Shown here piece after piece: positions 1-11,500 of a DNA stretch of 64,000 nucleotides. Under the pieces are notes generated by a model. It saw only the letters and a list, made by a program, of their open reading frames with translations. It did not search any database and was not told the origin of the DNA. The stretch is taken from positions 230,307 to 294,306 of the forward strand of contig DF236993.1 of NCBI GenBank assembly GCA_000708835.1, in the 5' to 3' direction. This stretch comes from Klebsormidium nitens (taxonomy: Eukaryota; Streptophyta; Klebsormidiophyceae; Klebsormidiales; Klebsormidiaceae). The position numbers and the translations under genes were made by a program. Position 1 is the first letter of the stretch. Every line of letters begins with the position of its first letter.

Positions 1-656
1 GCTCGTTCCAGAGTATCCCCTCTGAAGCCAGCATCCAGAAGCTGAATGAGCAAGCGAACGGAGTGAGAGGCTTCAAGTACGCGCTGAGGTTCAGTCAGTA
101 CGGCACACACACCAGGAAGCTGCTCGATCCGAAGGCCACAATTGGGAACTTTGCTTACAACTTGCGAGCCCTGGGAAAGCGGCTGGGTCCGGTCTTGGTG
201 CAGTTGACGCGCAACTGGAAGATGAACCCCTCTGATTCTCCCGCCCGGCTGGACGCTTTCTTGAGGGCGGCAAAGCCGAAGTGTGCCAAGTGGGCGATGG
301 AGCTGCGGCACGAGTCCTGGCTATGTGAGTCCATCTACAGCGTCTTGAGGCAACACAACGTCGCTCTGTGCATCCATGACAACGTCGACGTGGAGGAGCA
401 CCCGCAGATGCTGACAGCGGACTGGACGTACGTGCTGTTCCATGGCCCAAGATCTGAGAGCACAAACACGTGGAGCGAGGGGTATGAAAGGAAGGAGCTA
501 CAGGCGCGAGCTAACTGGATTCGCAAGGTGCTCAAGCAGTACAAGGACGTCTATGCCTACTTCCGGAACCACAACGAGGGCCACGCTTTCCATGATGCTC
601 TGAAGCTGCGGGCAAGAGTTCTCCCGCTGAAGGAGAGCAAGTCCAAGAAAAGATAG
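1..656 (+). CDS. DUF72 (YecE-like) domain protein, 3' part
   Basis: The reading frame is open from base 3 to the TAG at 654-656, with no start codon in view, so the 5' part lies outside the window. The visible 217 residues follow the DUF72 pattern: SFQSIPSEAS near the start, then GFKYALRFSQYGTH, LGKRLGPVLVQL, an acidic-aromatic MELRHESW, NVALCIHDN and a late TADWTYVLFHGP. The family has a TIM-barrel-like fold and no firmly established reaction, so I assign no substrate. The usual LFQLPP motif reads LVQLTR here. The tail is lysine-rich (KESKSKKR). The gene is tail to tail with the SH3P2-type gene. The family call is by motif recognition and is fairly secure; the function is unknown. Confidence 0.85.
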   Translation, partial: SFQSIPSEASIQKLNEQANGVRGFKYALRFSQYGTHTRKLLDPKATIGNFAYNLRALGKRLGPVLVQLTRNWKMNPSDSPARLDAFLRAAKPKCAKWAMELRHESWLCESIYSVLRQHNVALCIHDNVDVEEHPQMLTADWTYVLFHGPRSESTNTWSEGYERKELQARANWIRKVLKQYKDVYAYFRNHNEGHAFHDALKLRARVLPLKESKSKKR

Positions 657-1782
657 TTTGTGCAAGATGTGAAGATGCGTTGTACTGTTCGTTGGATTCA
701 CTAAGAAAACGTTCAATAGCCAACTTGAGACTACACAAAATGGTCAGCTTTTGGAGTCTTGGAGGGATGAGTGTGGCAGTGGCAAAAATTGGTTGCCGGT
801 GAGCTTTCAATGATATGGAGAGCACGAGTGCTCATGTACCCCGTCAAAGGCTAGTAGACTGGTTGGTGTACAGTAGCTTTTTGTAGCCATTTTTTACTGC
901 CAGTTGTAGAGTAATACGGTACGCTGCTTTTGAGACCTCTGTATTTTAAGTACTGTCGGTCAAGTACACCTGATGAGAAACTTCGTCCATGGCCTTTATT
1001 ACCAGCTTTCCTGAGAGGCCAAAATACCGATCCGTGCAGTGGATGAAGCATGCATCATGGTCACCTCACTCTCATGGGTTGACGTTGTGGTTGGATGCAA
1101 GCCATCCGATCATGCCGAAAGTCTGTTGGCAGACCGGACCTTGATTGCAACTATGGCGGCTTGAATCGCCATGCAGACAGCAAGATAAATCTGTTCAATG
1201 CAGTACCACGTCGACATGTTTACACTCATACGCATGGTTGGAGATTGAATAAGCAATGCCATACACTTTTGATGTAAATTCATCCAGTATACAGTATAAA
1301 CGTGAGACCAGTGACTGCAGCCTGCACATGTCATGCAGCTGCGGCTCCGGCTGTCATTTCATGGATGTTGAGGCAGCTTCGCGAAGCGACATGGAGCAGC
1401 CGGGCACAAAATGACATGTGCATGCATACAATGGTCATTGGTTTCATACACGTGCGAGCCGTCTGGCCCTCCGAGCCCTTATGATGCTTCAATCATTTCA
1501 AAACTTTGCAACCATGCGGGTGACTACCATTCTATAAGTGCATATGATTACCATGCACCCACGCAATAGACTGTGCGCAGCTGACAATGAGTGGACTTTA
1601 GTTGAAAGTGAAGGCAAAGGTTACAGAATTGCCTACAATGGCCGGACAAGGAGCCTCGATCCTTCGAACATAAGAGATTGCATACAGGAAAGCTCAACAG
1701 ATGATTATCGTCAAAAGAACAGAGTAAGCTTCCGATCAGATCCGCAACTGCTGCAATTCAGGAACCAGTGAAAGTACAGCAA
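657..1782. other. intergenic, convergent gene ends
   Basis: This stretch lies between two convergent genes. Only short chance ORFs were seen, with no tRNA and no repeat. It presumably holds the 3' UTRs of both neighbours. Confidence 0.6.
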
Positions 1783-4700
1783 TCATGCGTTATGGACAGC
1801 CACATTCTGCCCTGACTCCACCACTTTGTTGATTGGCACCCTTTGCCTCTGTTCCACATAAGCTGTGGGGAACCATCCAGCCCTTCCTTTGCACTCTCCT
1901 TCCGACCAGCCCGAATCCGACACCTGCAACAATCATGGCTCCCCTAGTTCAAAGTCCAGCATTTCAACATTTTTTGACCAGACAGTCATCCAGCGCAAAC
2001 CAGGATTTACTGGAAACTCCAAGCAGACTCGTAGAAAGGCGGGTTGCCTTTTCAACGAAAACATGCTCACAAACTTTGAACCTGGATTGCCCCTGCAGAT
2101 TTGCGGTTCATCGGGCGAGCAGACAAATGCGTGTGAGACAATGGCGAGCGGGCCCGGAACTCTTACCTGCCTGACCACCACGAAATCTCCAATTTGCAAG
2201 CTCAACTCGCTGTCGGATTCGGCTTGGAAGGCATGCATCGCCTGCGCGGCAAAGAATACAATATTTTTGTTGTTCGCAAGACTCTCAAGTGACGAGGACC
2301 AAGAAGTAAAAACGACATTGAGAGACCCACGAAGCTAACGAGGACTCCACTCTAGATGCAGTCGTAAGACCGTCGGATGCTACCAACAAAAGCAAGCACG
2401 ACCCAACTGAGGGATTCCACCCAGACTCCTCATCCAACTTTTCAAGAAGGAACCGAAAAGGGGACCCGTTCGCACGTACCAGCTATGATTTGTCGGCTCA
2501 ATTTCGTTTGGGGAGAAGACTTTGTTCGCATCTGCTCAACGAAGACTAGCTACACGACTGACGTTCCTCTGCTCTTTGAAATCGCAGAGCTTCATCAAGA
2601 TGCATCTGTCCCAGACATTGTGTAAGTCCGTCTGAAGCGGAACATGGCAGCATGAATTGGTCGGTAACAACGAGATCTGCTTCACGAAGGGAATCGGCAA
2701 GCCTCACCTCTGCAAGGAAGTAGAGCGCCTTCTGCGAGCCTGACGGCTTGCCTGCACCCCCGGACGAATCACCGTGGAACGAAGCTTCAGCATCACCGCT
2801 AGGGGTGGGGGGCGCCGAGTCGCCCTTCTGCCTCTCTGCCATAATCTGCAGAGTGTACCGCCACGTCAATATGAGTGCCTGAGCACTTGAGCGGGCCTTT
2901 CACAGTGAGAGCGAGGTCGCAGGAAGATGTGTCGAATTTCTGGAGACGTCTTCCAATCCGATTCTGCGAATTAAGCTTGCGGAAGACTGTAGATCGAAAA
3001 CGATTCAGCTGACCTATGACAGGCTCTCAAGCGACCAGTTAGGTCAATTCTCTTACATAAGGAAAATCTGACGTCACTGATACGGAATCCACTCTTCCCT
3101 ACAGGCTTTTTGTTGAAGTCGCTTTCCTCGAGCATCGGTTTACATTCAAAAGCCTGGCCACACAGCACTTTCGACTGATTCCACACCTGGCTGTAAACCT
3201 GGTCCAGCAGGCTTGCACACGTGGCATGGTACTCCTTCTCCGAGCGCACGGCGTCGATGAGCCGTTGCAGCGTCACCCGCTGCTGCTGCGTCTCCACGGA
3301 AATGAGCGAAGACGCAGCCTCCTTGCCAAGAACGGCCATCGCCGCCGTGAGGTCCTGCATCTTCTGCTCTGCCTCACGGAGCTTCTTAGAGGCGTCGTCT
3401 GCGCTGCCCCCTGCGCTGGCGCGGTCGGAGCGCCGCTGGACTGACCCGGCCTGTTTGACCAAAAGGAGAGTTGGTTGGATCTACAAACTGCTGCTTTGAT
3501 CGGATTGGCTGAGCTTCGACAAGTGGTTTCACGGACTGCTGCTTTGATTGGGTAGTTGCTTGGACTGCTGAACTCACATACTGCTATCATGATTGAGTTG
3601 GCTACTGGGACTAGTGACGAGATAGTTGCGAAGGAGCACTTGCTGCACAGCTTCGGAGCAGGGCTGGAACTGAACGTCTAGAAGGAAAGTGCGCACTCTG
3701 CCAGGCTCATTGCGGTTGCTAAAGCTCAGCGTCGGTGAGTTCGGGTCACTCTGTGTTGCTAGAACCCGACTTGATTTGGAGGCCAGATTGTCCAAGTTGT
3801 GCGCCTTTGGTAGAAGAAAGACAATGACGGTGCTGACGATACAAGAAGATCCAGCAACAATATGCAGGGAGACAACCAACCTCTGGTAGCTGTGGTTGCG
3901 ACGAGAGGCAAAATCAGAAACTTGATACACGGCATTCTGATGAAAACGGCAGGTTGTCTCACCGTCTGTACGGCCTCGTCTCGCAGCTTTTCGTATCTCC
4001 TGTAGAGGTGCCTTGCATCTTCTAGAGGGGCTCCACTGATCATGGCTTTCAAAGGGTCCCCAACCTGCACATACCAGTCCAGTGGTCAGAATCAAGAATA
4101 ATCCACAACAAGGCATAAATTGCACAACAAAGTCCGCAGCCAAGTACAAGTTTGCTGATCCCATTACTTCTTTCGAAGCTCCTGGAAAGCTTCGCTAACA
4201 AAAAGATACTGGTATCAACTTGAGCGGGAAGGAAACAGTACCACTGTAAACTTCCAGCAAGAGCCTGCTTGAAGCAAATGACAGGGTCAAACTGAGGTGT
4301 TGAGGCGGTTGGCAAACTCACGGTTGTGGCCAAAGCACGGTGGAAGGATTCCCGCTCCTTCTCAACATTGACCCTCCCATTTGAGTAGTGCAGAGCAGCG
4401 CGAGCAAGGGTACTGTTTGGAGCGGGCCCCTCCACCGCATACTTGCGGCAGTCATCACCCAACCTGGCGCCTATCTCCGAGTACTTGGCACCGCTCGCCA
4501 CCAGGCCGTCTACGCCCTTGACAATATCCTTTTGGAAGTGCTGCAAAGTAAAGGCAACCGTCAGCGGACACCTTGGAGGATGTGTTCAGCCTATGTAGCT
4601 CTCAAGAGGGCAACTTCACTCAACTTGTGCAACCAATACATCTAGATCAGTCCTGCCTGGACAGAAGGGGCTTCCACACACAAGAAGAGTGCTGTGCTTC

Positions 4701-5172
4701 CAGCTGGTGGACTCTGTAAAGCAGCGACAGTGTGATGCTCGCCTTTGTGTTGGTTGTTGATGCGTTCAGCCTTTCCAGCTGCTGGTGCCTCTGGAGCTCT
4801 GCTTCATCTGTGACAACCGCATTGCTGCCTTCCTTGGGGGCAGCAAACTTGCCCATTACAGCCTACAGCAAGCAGGAGAGTGACTTCAGTCCTGACAGAC
4901 AACCACCAACATTGCAATCACAGTATGTCATCTGTAGAGGTTGATTCTTATCTTTCACTTCATCCAGCAGATGTCCTCGAACGGAGGCACCATGTACTCG
5001 CAAGTTTCTTGCAGATACATACCCGCAGAGTAAAAGCACATGACCAGTAGACTTCCAACCAGATGCAAAGACGACTCAAAAAGATACATGGTTGGTCTCA
5101 GCTTTTACTCACCGCCTGCTGCTTTGAAACTTCGCTCCCAAGCTTCTGGGCATGCTTACGCAGGAAATCCAT
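1783..5172 (-). CDS. SH3P2: SH3P2-like BAR and SH3 domain protein
   Basis: Eight minus-strand exons give 372 residues: 5172-5113, 4862-4743, 4540-4322, 4064-3963, 3450-3187, 2845-2708, 2241-2167, 1923-1783. The order matches plant SH3P proteins, which are about 370 residues long. It starts MDFLRKHAQKLGSEV. A BAR-like helical region follows with DEAELQRHQQLERL, HFQKDIVKGVDG, APLEDARHLYRRYEKLRD and LGKEAASSL. A proline-rich linker leads to a C-terminal SH3 with ELSLQIGDFVVVRQ, SGWSEGECKGRAGWFP and TAYVEQRQRV. Known relatives bind membranes and act in clathrin-coated vesicle traffic, cell-plate formation and autophagosome formation. All eight exons are phase 0. The intron after exon 2 uses a GC donor. 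Recognition is strong; the role is inferred from land-plant homologues. Confidence 0.93.
4541..4742 (-). other. GC-AG intron in the SH3P2-like gene
   Basis: The exon ending at 4743 (…NTK) is followed on the minus strand by GCGAGC, and the next exon starts after TTTGCAG at 4540. Joining at this point gives STTNTK-HFQKDIV, which matches the family's STRAAKHYQRDIV without a gap. No GT nearby keeps the frame and the alignment. Confidence 0.75.
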
Positions 5173-5874
5173 GGTCCTGCAATCCAGCCAATGCCAGTGA
5201 CTCCTTAGTCCTCTGAAGATGGTTGAGGCAGGGCCCCTAAAACAAGCAGGCTTACAAAGAATCAGGAACTCGTGCAGACTACAAATTATCAATGCATGAC
5301 GACTTCACGCCCTCGGAAGTTGTTTCGAGGATGACGCTCACCTTAGCAGACTCGGGAGAATGCAGATCAATCGAGCCGGTTGCTGGAGGGGAGGCTGTGC
5401 AGATGGAGTGCTCAAGAGAGATTTCCACAATGTGCTTGGTACTGCTCCCAAATGCCTGGATCGTACTTGGTCGTCAGGCGCTTGTGACGGACCCTCCACC
5501 AAAGCCTCAGAATCAAAGCGCCCCAGCAGAGATGAGTGCCCAGCCTGTTTTGAATGTGAGAAAAACCCACGGTTCAGATTTCCGTTAGACAGACCAATCA
5601 GCCAGTTCTTCGACGTCGGGTGGTGGACATATGTTTCGACATGTGGTTCCCCGCTGTCAAAGTTTTTATCTTGTCGAAGTCTGTTGAGGTGGCCTGGCCA
5701 CCCACTTAACCTTAACCCAGACACGTGAAACCCTAATCTGCGCTCTTGCAGCTGTTGTTTGCACAGTCATGCAGACTCGTCACTCTCTCTGGAGGCAGAA
5801 CGCTTTTGGTGTTTTGTTCACCTGACGCCTCCCTTTTCAGAAAGTTCCTTGCAGCATTGTCTCCACATGGCATC
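5173..5874. promoter_or_regulatory. divergent intergenic region
   Basis: About 700 b lie between the divergent starts of the SH3P2-like gene (-) and the small membrane protein (+). They probably hold both promoters. I saw no clear TATA box or repeated motif. An upstream in-frame Met at 5746 could lengthen the membrane protein. Confidence 0.4.
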
Positions 5875-6258
5875 ATGGACGCCCTCAAGACGACCTTCAG
5901 CAAGGGGGTGGACTTCTTGTTCCTGCTGTTCGACCTCCTCCGGGCGTGGTGGAGTTTGACATACTTGTCATATGTCTGGATCATCAATGAGCTATGGGCT
6001 GTCACAGCGGCATTGGGGATCCTCGTGACATCCACAGCCGCAGTTTGCATTGCAGTCTGCATAAACTGGACGTTGGAGATCATATCGGCACTTCTAGGGA
6101 TCACCTTCTCATTTGTCTACGTTGGAGCGGTTGCATTTTGCGCATGGTGCCTCGCAGTGGTTGCTGTGTGCTTGTACCCTTTAGTTAAAACGCTCCTGCT
6201 CATGAGGAAGCTCGCTCAGATACTGCTGCGGTGTACAAAGGCACTGGTGACGGAATGA
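5875..6258 (+). CDS. small multi-pass membrane protein, unrecognised
   Basis: This is an open frame of 127 residues from ATG 5875 (context ATCATGG) to TGA 6256-6258. It begins MDALKTTFSKGVDFLFLLF and has about four long hydrophobic stretches, including WAVTAALGILVTSTAAVCIA and LLGITFSFVYVGAVAFCAWC. A basic tail follows (LLLMRKLAQILLRCTK). The frame extends upstream to another Met at 5746, but that part is less like a membrane protein and holds possible splice acceptors (CTTTTCAG, CCTTGCAG), so a 5' UTR intron is possible. I do not recognise a family. The coherent membrane-segment pattern argues for a real gene, but there is no homology support. Confidence 0.45.
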   Translation: MDALKTTFSKGVDFLFLLFDLLRAWWSLTYLSYVWIINELWAVTAALGILVTSTAAVCIAVCINWTLEIISALLGITFSFVYVGAVAFCAWCLAVVAVCLYPLVKTLLLMRKLAQILLRCTKALVTE

Positions 6259-8597
6259 CGCCTGCCAAGCGACTCCACTACACGTAGGTGAGCATCTGCA
6301 CTAAGACTAGAAAATCAAGGGTGGACAGTCAGAGCCAGACTGGTGTAGCGTCTGCCTTGACTATCTATGCCAGTATCTCAGCCAGAGATATTACTGGCAA
6401 GACCATGAGTTCTTTCATAACTCATGGCCCAGACATCCTATTTTTGGGTCAGGTTTTTCAAGAACTTTTGTTGGTAGGCGTACTTCACGGTAGTAAATTC
6501 AGAGAAGAGCCCCCAAAGCCTCTCTCTTTTGCATACGTTTGTAGCACATGAGGTGGCAAATGTAGTTCGTTCGCCCCCAGTTTCAACAACAACCAATAAC
6601 AATAACAATATCAATATCAATCTGAACAATCTGAACCTAGTTTGGCAGTCAACCCAGCATTTGACATGCCCTTCTTTCAATTTTGTTGTGCTCCAAAGCT
6701 TGTTCTTTTCAGACCGGTCTTGTCGAGTTGGCTTGCAGAAGCATTTTCAAAAGAGTAGCATTAGACAACAGAACGTGCGAACTAAGTGGATTCAAAGAAA
6801 GGACGACAACGATCCAAGCACACCTTCTGCAGGGCTACACTTTGTATATATGTCAAGTGGAAACCTGCTGTGGTGCTCACGCTACTTTGAAGGACAGAAC
6901 ATCCGGACCGCAACCGGTGAGCGCACCATCTTCCAGTATCTACCTTGTGGTAGATTGCGCGGCTCAAGGCAGCAGTCCTATATGTTGAAGATGGAAGCCG
7001 TACGAGAGAACCAAAAACACAAGCTAGATTGATTGCTAGGTTGATCTTTTCAACCTAGAGTCTGATAGAGTCTGCTTGTATTTCCTTCTCAAATGGGTCC
7101 TCTTGTTTCCTGGAACTTTGTCCAAGAAAGGTGGAGAAGGAATTGAACGGTTGGTCTAATCAGGTATGTTTGTTCAGAACACCAACCTTTGTTTGCGACT
7201 TGAGTTTGTCCATCGAAGAGCTATGCAGCCCAATCCCTAGTCCGAATCAATGGTAAAGCCTCTTCTTACTTTTCACTGGCCACGAGGTTTAGACAGAGAC
7301 ATTGCTCCTCGTAATGGTGACCTCATGGCAAGTTCCATGTTTAATCATAAAGTCGTCAATCCCTCCTGATTGTGCTTGCAGGTGATCAGGTTCTGCCCGA
7401 CTTCCAAGGGTATACTCCTAAGATTTGTGTCGAGCTCTCTTTATTCATCATGACGCATTTGCTCAAGTTGCGGCGCTGAAGAAACATGGGCCAATGAATT
7501 GGTAAAGCCACTATCCAATGCATTGAGAGCTGTATGTGTCTGGACAGCAAGTCTGCCGTGCAAGTGACAATGTCAGGCAGCTAGTAGCCTGCAATTCTAT
7601 AATAGTATCCTAGATGAGGAAGATGATCAGACAACTAGCAACCATATAAGAATGACATGACGGCCCTTGACTGATGACACCGGTAAGATTAGTGGAAGAA
7701 TCAGGGCACTCACTCAGTCCGTTCTTATCTTCCATTGCGTCTTCCACAGGTGTCAGACCGCAGCGCGCCGAACATGTACATGATAGCTGTTCAGCTTTAG
7801 TATAATTGATAGCAGCGTCTACTTTGCAGTAAGCAAACTCAACATGCCATTGATGTACTCGAATAGTGTGGTTGTGTCATGTGCCATGGGTCATACGCTC
7901 TGGCCGGGCCCTGAAAGCATATGTTGATGGATTCTCGAGAATCATGCGCCAGCAGAATATTACAAGGATTCTCACTTCGAATATGCGTTTCGAGCGCGCA
8001 GAGCCTGCCAGCAATGGCCTGAGATGTAGCGTGTTATAAAACCACGCTAGCTGCACAGTGGTCGATCTTTCATGTATCCGACATATGCGGAATACGTATA
8101 AAGCTCAATCATGATATGACTTTGTTTCAACGCATGGCGGCAGGACAGTAACAACAATTTATACACTGATTGAACATGATCAAAATCAGTGATCGAGGAA
8201 CTTGCAGCTGTGTTCGACGACAACCAAACGCGCACAGATTGACAACATGCCGAGCTGTTGTAACACATTGTCAGAAGAATCCGTCGTGTACCGCTGCCAC
8301 TGTAAGAATACACAAGGAGGAAGGTAAAAGTACCTGGTTTTGCGAGCTCCTAGCTCAAAAGCCTAAGGCTAACTTGATTGTACACAAGCCGCATCTTGTC
8401 CACCTGTGTCGAACCTCCAAAAGAAAGCCCATCATAGCAGCATCAACTATAATCAGTTTGCTACCTAGGACCTTTTTGCTACCTAGCTTGGTCACGCCTC
8501 AATAAGACGCACACTCGCATGCATCTCATGGGCTTCGTCACTACCGCATGCGAGGAGAATGTTCATCAGATTAGTCTAGCCAGTAACTTTGGACGGG
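6259..8597. other. gene-free 2.3 kb, convergent
   Basis: No convincing gene was found. A short AAC/AAT-rich simple-sequence stretch lies at about 6585-6645. The longest ORFs are low-complexity or lack any recognisable domain. Confidence 0.55.
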
Positions 8598-11500
8598 CTA
8601 GGCCGCAGGCCAAGGCCGGTTTGCCACGTTTGCCTTCACCATCCCCTCCGCTTTCAAACTCTCCCCCTCCTCAATCTCCATCGGCGTCCGGTTGACGACG
8701 TACTCAATAAAGAAAACAGCAAGCGGGACGGCAATGAGCAGGCCCCAGACCCCGAGCGTGTGCTCCGCAAACACGAGCACCGCGAGCACCAGAAGTGGAT
8801 GCAGCTTCAAGTGGGCTGCGAAGAGTCGGAAGAGCCGTGTCAAACTTTGCGATGCCAATTGGCTGTCGATAAGACAGGAAACAACATTGTAAAAGGGCCG
8901 TTTGTCAACACACTTAATCGGTAATTTCATGTGAACGAACCGGGCATCCACCATGATAGGGAGGAATGGAAGCGAGCGGGAACGGATGGGGAGAGGGAGG
9001 CGACAAACAGATGGTAACAAGAACAAGAGCGGGTTTTTGTTGCAGAGAGTTATGATCTTCAAAAGCTCGGCTCGGCCCGAGTTTGAGAGAGGCATCCCTC
9101 GAAAACAGGCAGATGAGCGAACCGACTCGCATCCTGCCTCAAAAACAGAGCGAAACCGCGAATGTTCGAACGGCCACCGCTGGGGTTGCAAAAGTCAACG
9201 CTAAACTTCCTTCAACCAGTGAGAAAATTCATCAATCACCCGTTGCTCAGGCCGCTCAAACTTCAGTGCGGCCCGACATGACTGGACTCATGTGTAAAGA
9301 GCGGTGAGTAGTGGCCGCTTGAGAGTTTGTTGACCTGATTTCTTTCTCGACGGCTTCCCCGACGACGTTTACGCAGGCAGCCAGAATCCAGGTCGACTCT
9401 TATTGTCGCATGCGTTCACCAGAAATCGCATCTTGCTAGCGGCCCTAAAAACAGTTTGTTGCAACTAAAGGCGCGAAGCATGGTCAAGTTGGGTCATTTA
9501 CCTGAATAGATGACGGGGTTCAACACGTACGCTTCTATGGCATGCGTGACGACCACCATCGCAATCACTAGAAGCAGCTGAAAGGCACCGTACCTGCACA
9601 GACAAGGGAGATTGTGTCAGCCTTGCACATTCCGTGCCGAGTCCAAGGAAACATTACGAAGTAAAGCGAGGCTAGTCGAAGAGGTGATGAAGGATCACCC
9701 TGGCGCTACGGGCTCGTCAGATCAGTCCCAAGGACCACGGACTAGACTCTATACTTCAGTGGTGTATCCGTGACGCACAAACAAACGGCAACTCAAGTGC
9801 TCGTTATACGTGCGTACACAAGCAGAGAGCAAGGCTTTCGTGCACGCCTTTTTCTGCCACGGAAAATTTAGCGCCACGGAAACTCGTGCGCCTGAATCAT
9901 GCGGTCGCTGCAGGACGGCTGACAAGACCCTCTTTTACGTTTTGGACGCGAGGAAGATCTGTCTCTCAGTAACCACCACTTGCCCCAAGACTCCGACGAA
10001 ACTGGATATGACGCTGTTTGAGGACAGCATGTCCTTGACTCGAGGCTAAAAAGGCAACGAATCTACTTTGGAGCCGTTGAGGAAAAGCAGTGTGCCAGCG
10101 GTTCGCATCAACGATTTAACACATGACTCCAGACCGCCCACTCCGCGAGCGCTCGCGACTCCTTCTGCCAGGGCGACGAGGCCGATGAGGATGGTGGATA
10201 GAAGAACGCAATCAACGCCACCCTTCGTTTCGAACAATCCATTTGAATGCTGTTGAAACAAACCCTTCTGTGCTGATTTTGCACGAGCGGTCGACACCAC
10301 TCCAAACCGCCACTTTGCAAACGTTTTGCGACTTACTCTGCTAGTGCGACGAGGCCGATGGGAATGGTGGACAGGAAGACGCCGGCTACGGGAACAAAGG
10401 AGCAGATGAAGACTACGATGGAAAGGCCCAGAACTCCGGGGAGGCGCAAAAAGAGACAGCCCAGCCCGGTGAGTAGCGTATTGACCACCGCGATGGCGGA
10501 CTGCGCCTGGAGGGCCTTGCCGAACAGCCGGCCGAAGGTGGCCACCTGCGAGGGAAGCAAAGGCATGGGGATTCGTTTTAGAAACCGAAAACAGTCTGCT
10601 TTCAAGAGGTAATTGACACGATAGCCGCTTCCCAGCACTGGCAGGCTGGGTTGGATTCTGCGAAGCTGCCGAAGAAGATGGCTACTTGAGAAGGAAGATG
10701 AGACATCAGAACTTTCCAACCGAAATGATAACGGCCCGCTTCTTCACGGTGCTCACCAGTTGGGCCCTTCGAACTATGTGAAGGGAAAATGAAGGTAAAG
10801 AGAAACTTGTCGGCCACAATCGGAAGGAGGCAAGGCGCCGAGATTCTTTCCAGAAACTCAAGACGGGGGCTTCCATCAGGTTACTGCAGCGGATAGCCTT
10901 TTCAAGAAGCGACAGCGACGTAAGGAGACGGGAACTCTTTACTAATGCGCTGAATGTGAATACACGAACAACCAGCAGTGGGCCAGCTTTCCAGACGAAT
11001 GCAGCGAAAGAATTTGCCTGGAACCGACAGAAGCGTTTGAAAGCTTCTGTTCTTCTTTGCTAAGCCGCCCATCAGATAGGTCCGCATCTGCAAGGCTGAC
11101 GACGAACCTCCAAAGATCGGGATTAAGGAACGGAGAAAGCAGCAAACTGCTCTAAGTGGAGGTTAGTGGAACTTACGGCCGGTGCGATCTCCTCATACAC
11201 GGCGGAGAGTCGGGATTCGCGGAGCGATTTGGCGCCCCTTTGGAGGGTGGGGAGGTCCCAGACGATCATGAAGGAGAAGAGCAGGCTCACAGCGCACTGC
11301 ACACGATGACGTCAGAAAATGCTCTGTCACAGTTTGCGACCGAGTTTTGTTCGCAGGAGAACAAGGTCGCCGAAGGCTGAGGCACAACACAGGCTCAAAG
11401 GTAGAACGTGGTTTTGTGGCGGCCGATAAGTACGAGAGCTTACCTGCGGACCTCATACCAGTGGCAAGGCTTCAAGTGGTCACATGGATCGGAAGAAAAG

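Noticed and set aside
6529-7032. 167-codon plus-strand ORF with an Asn run
   Set aside because: The Asn run comes from AAC/AAT simple sequence. There is no domain and no supporting splice or homology signal.
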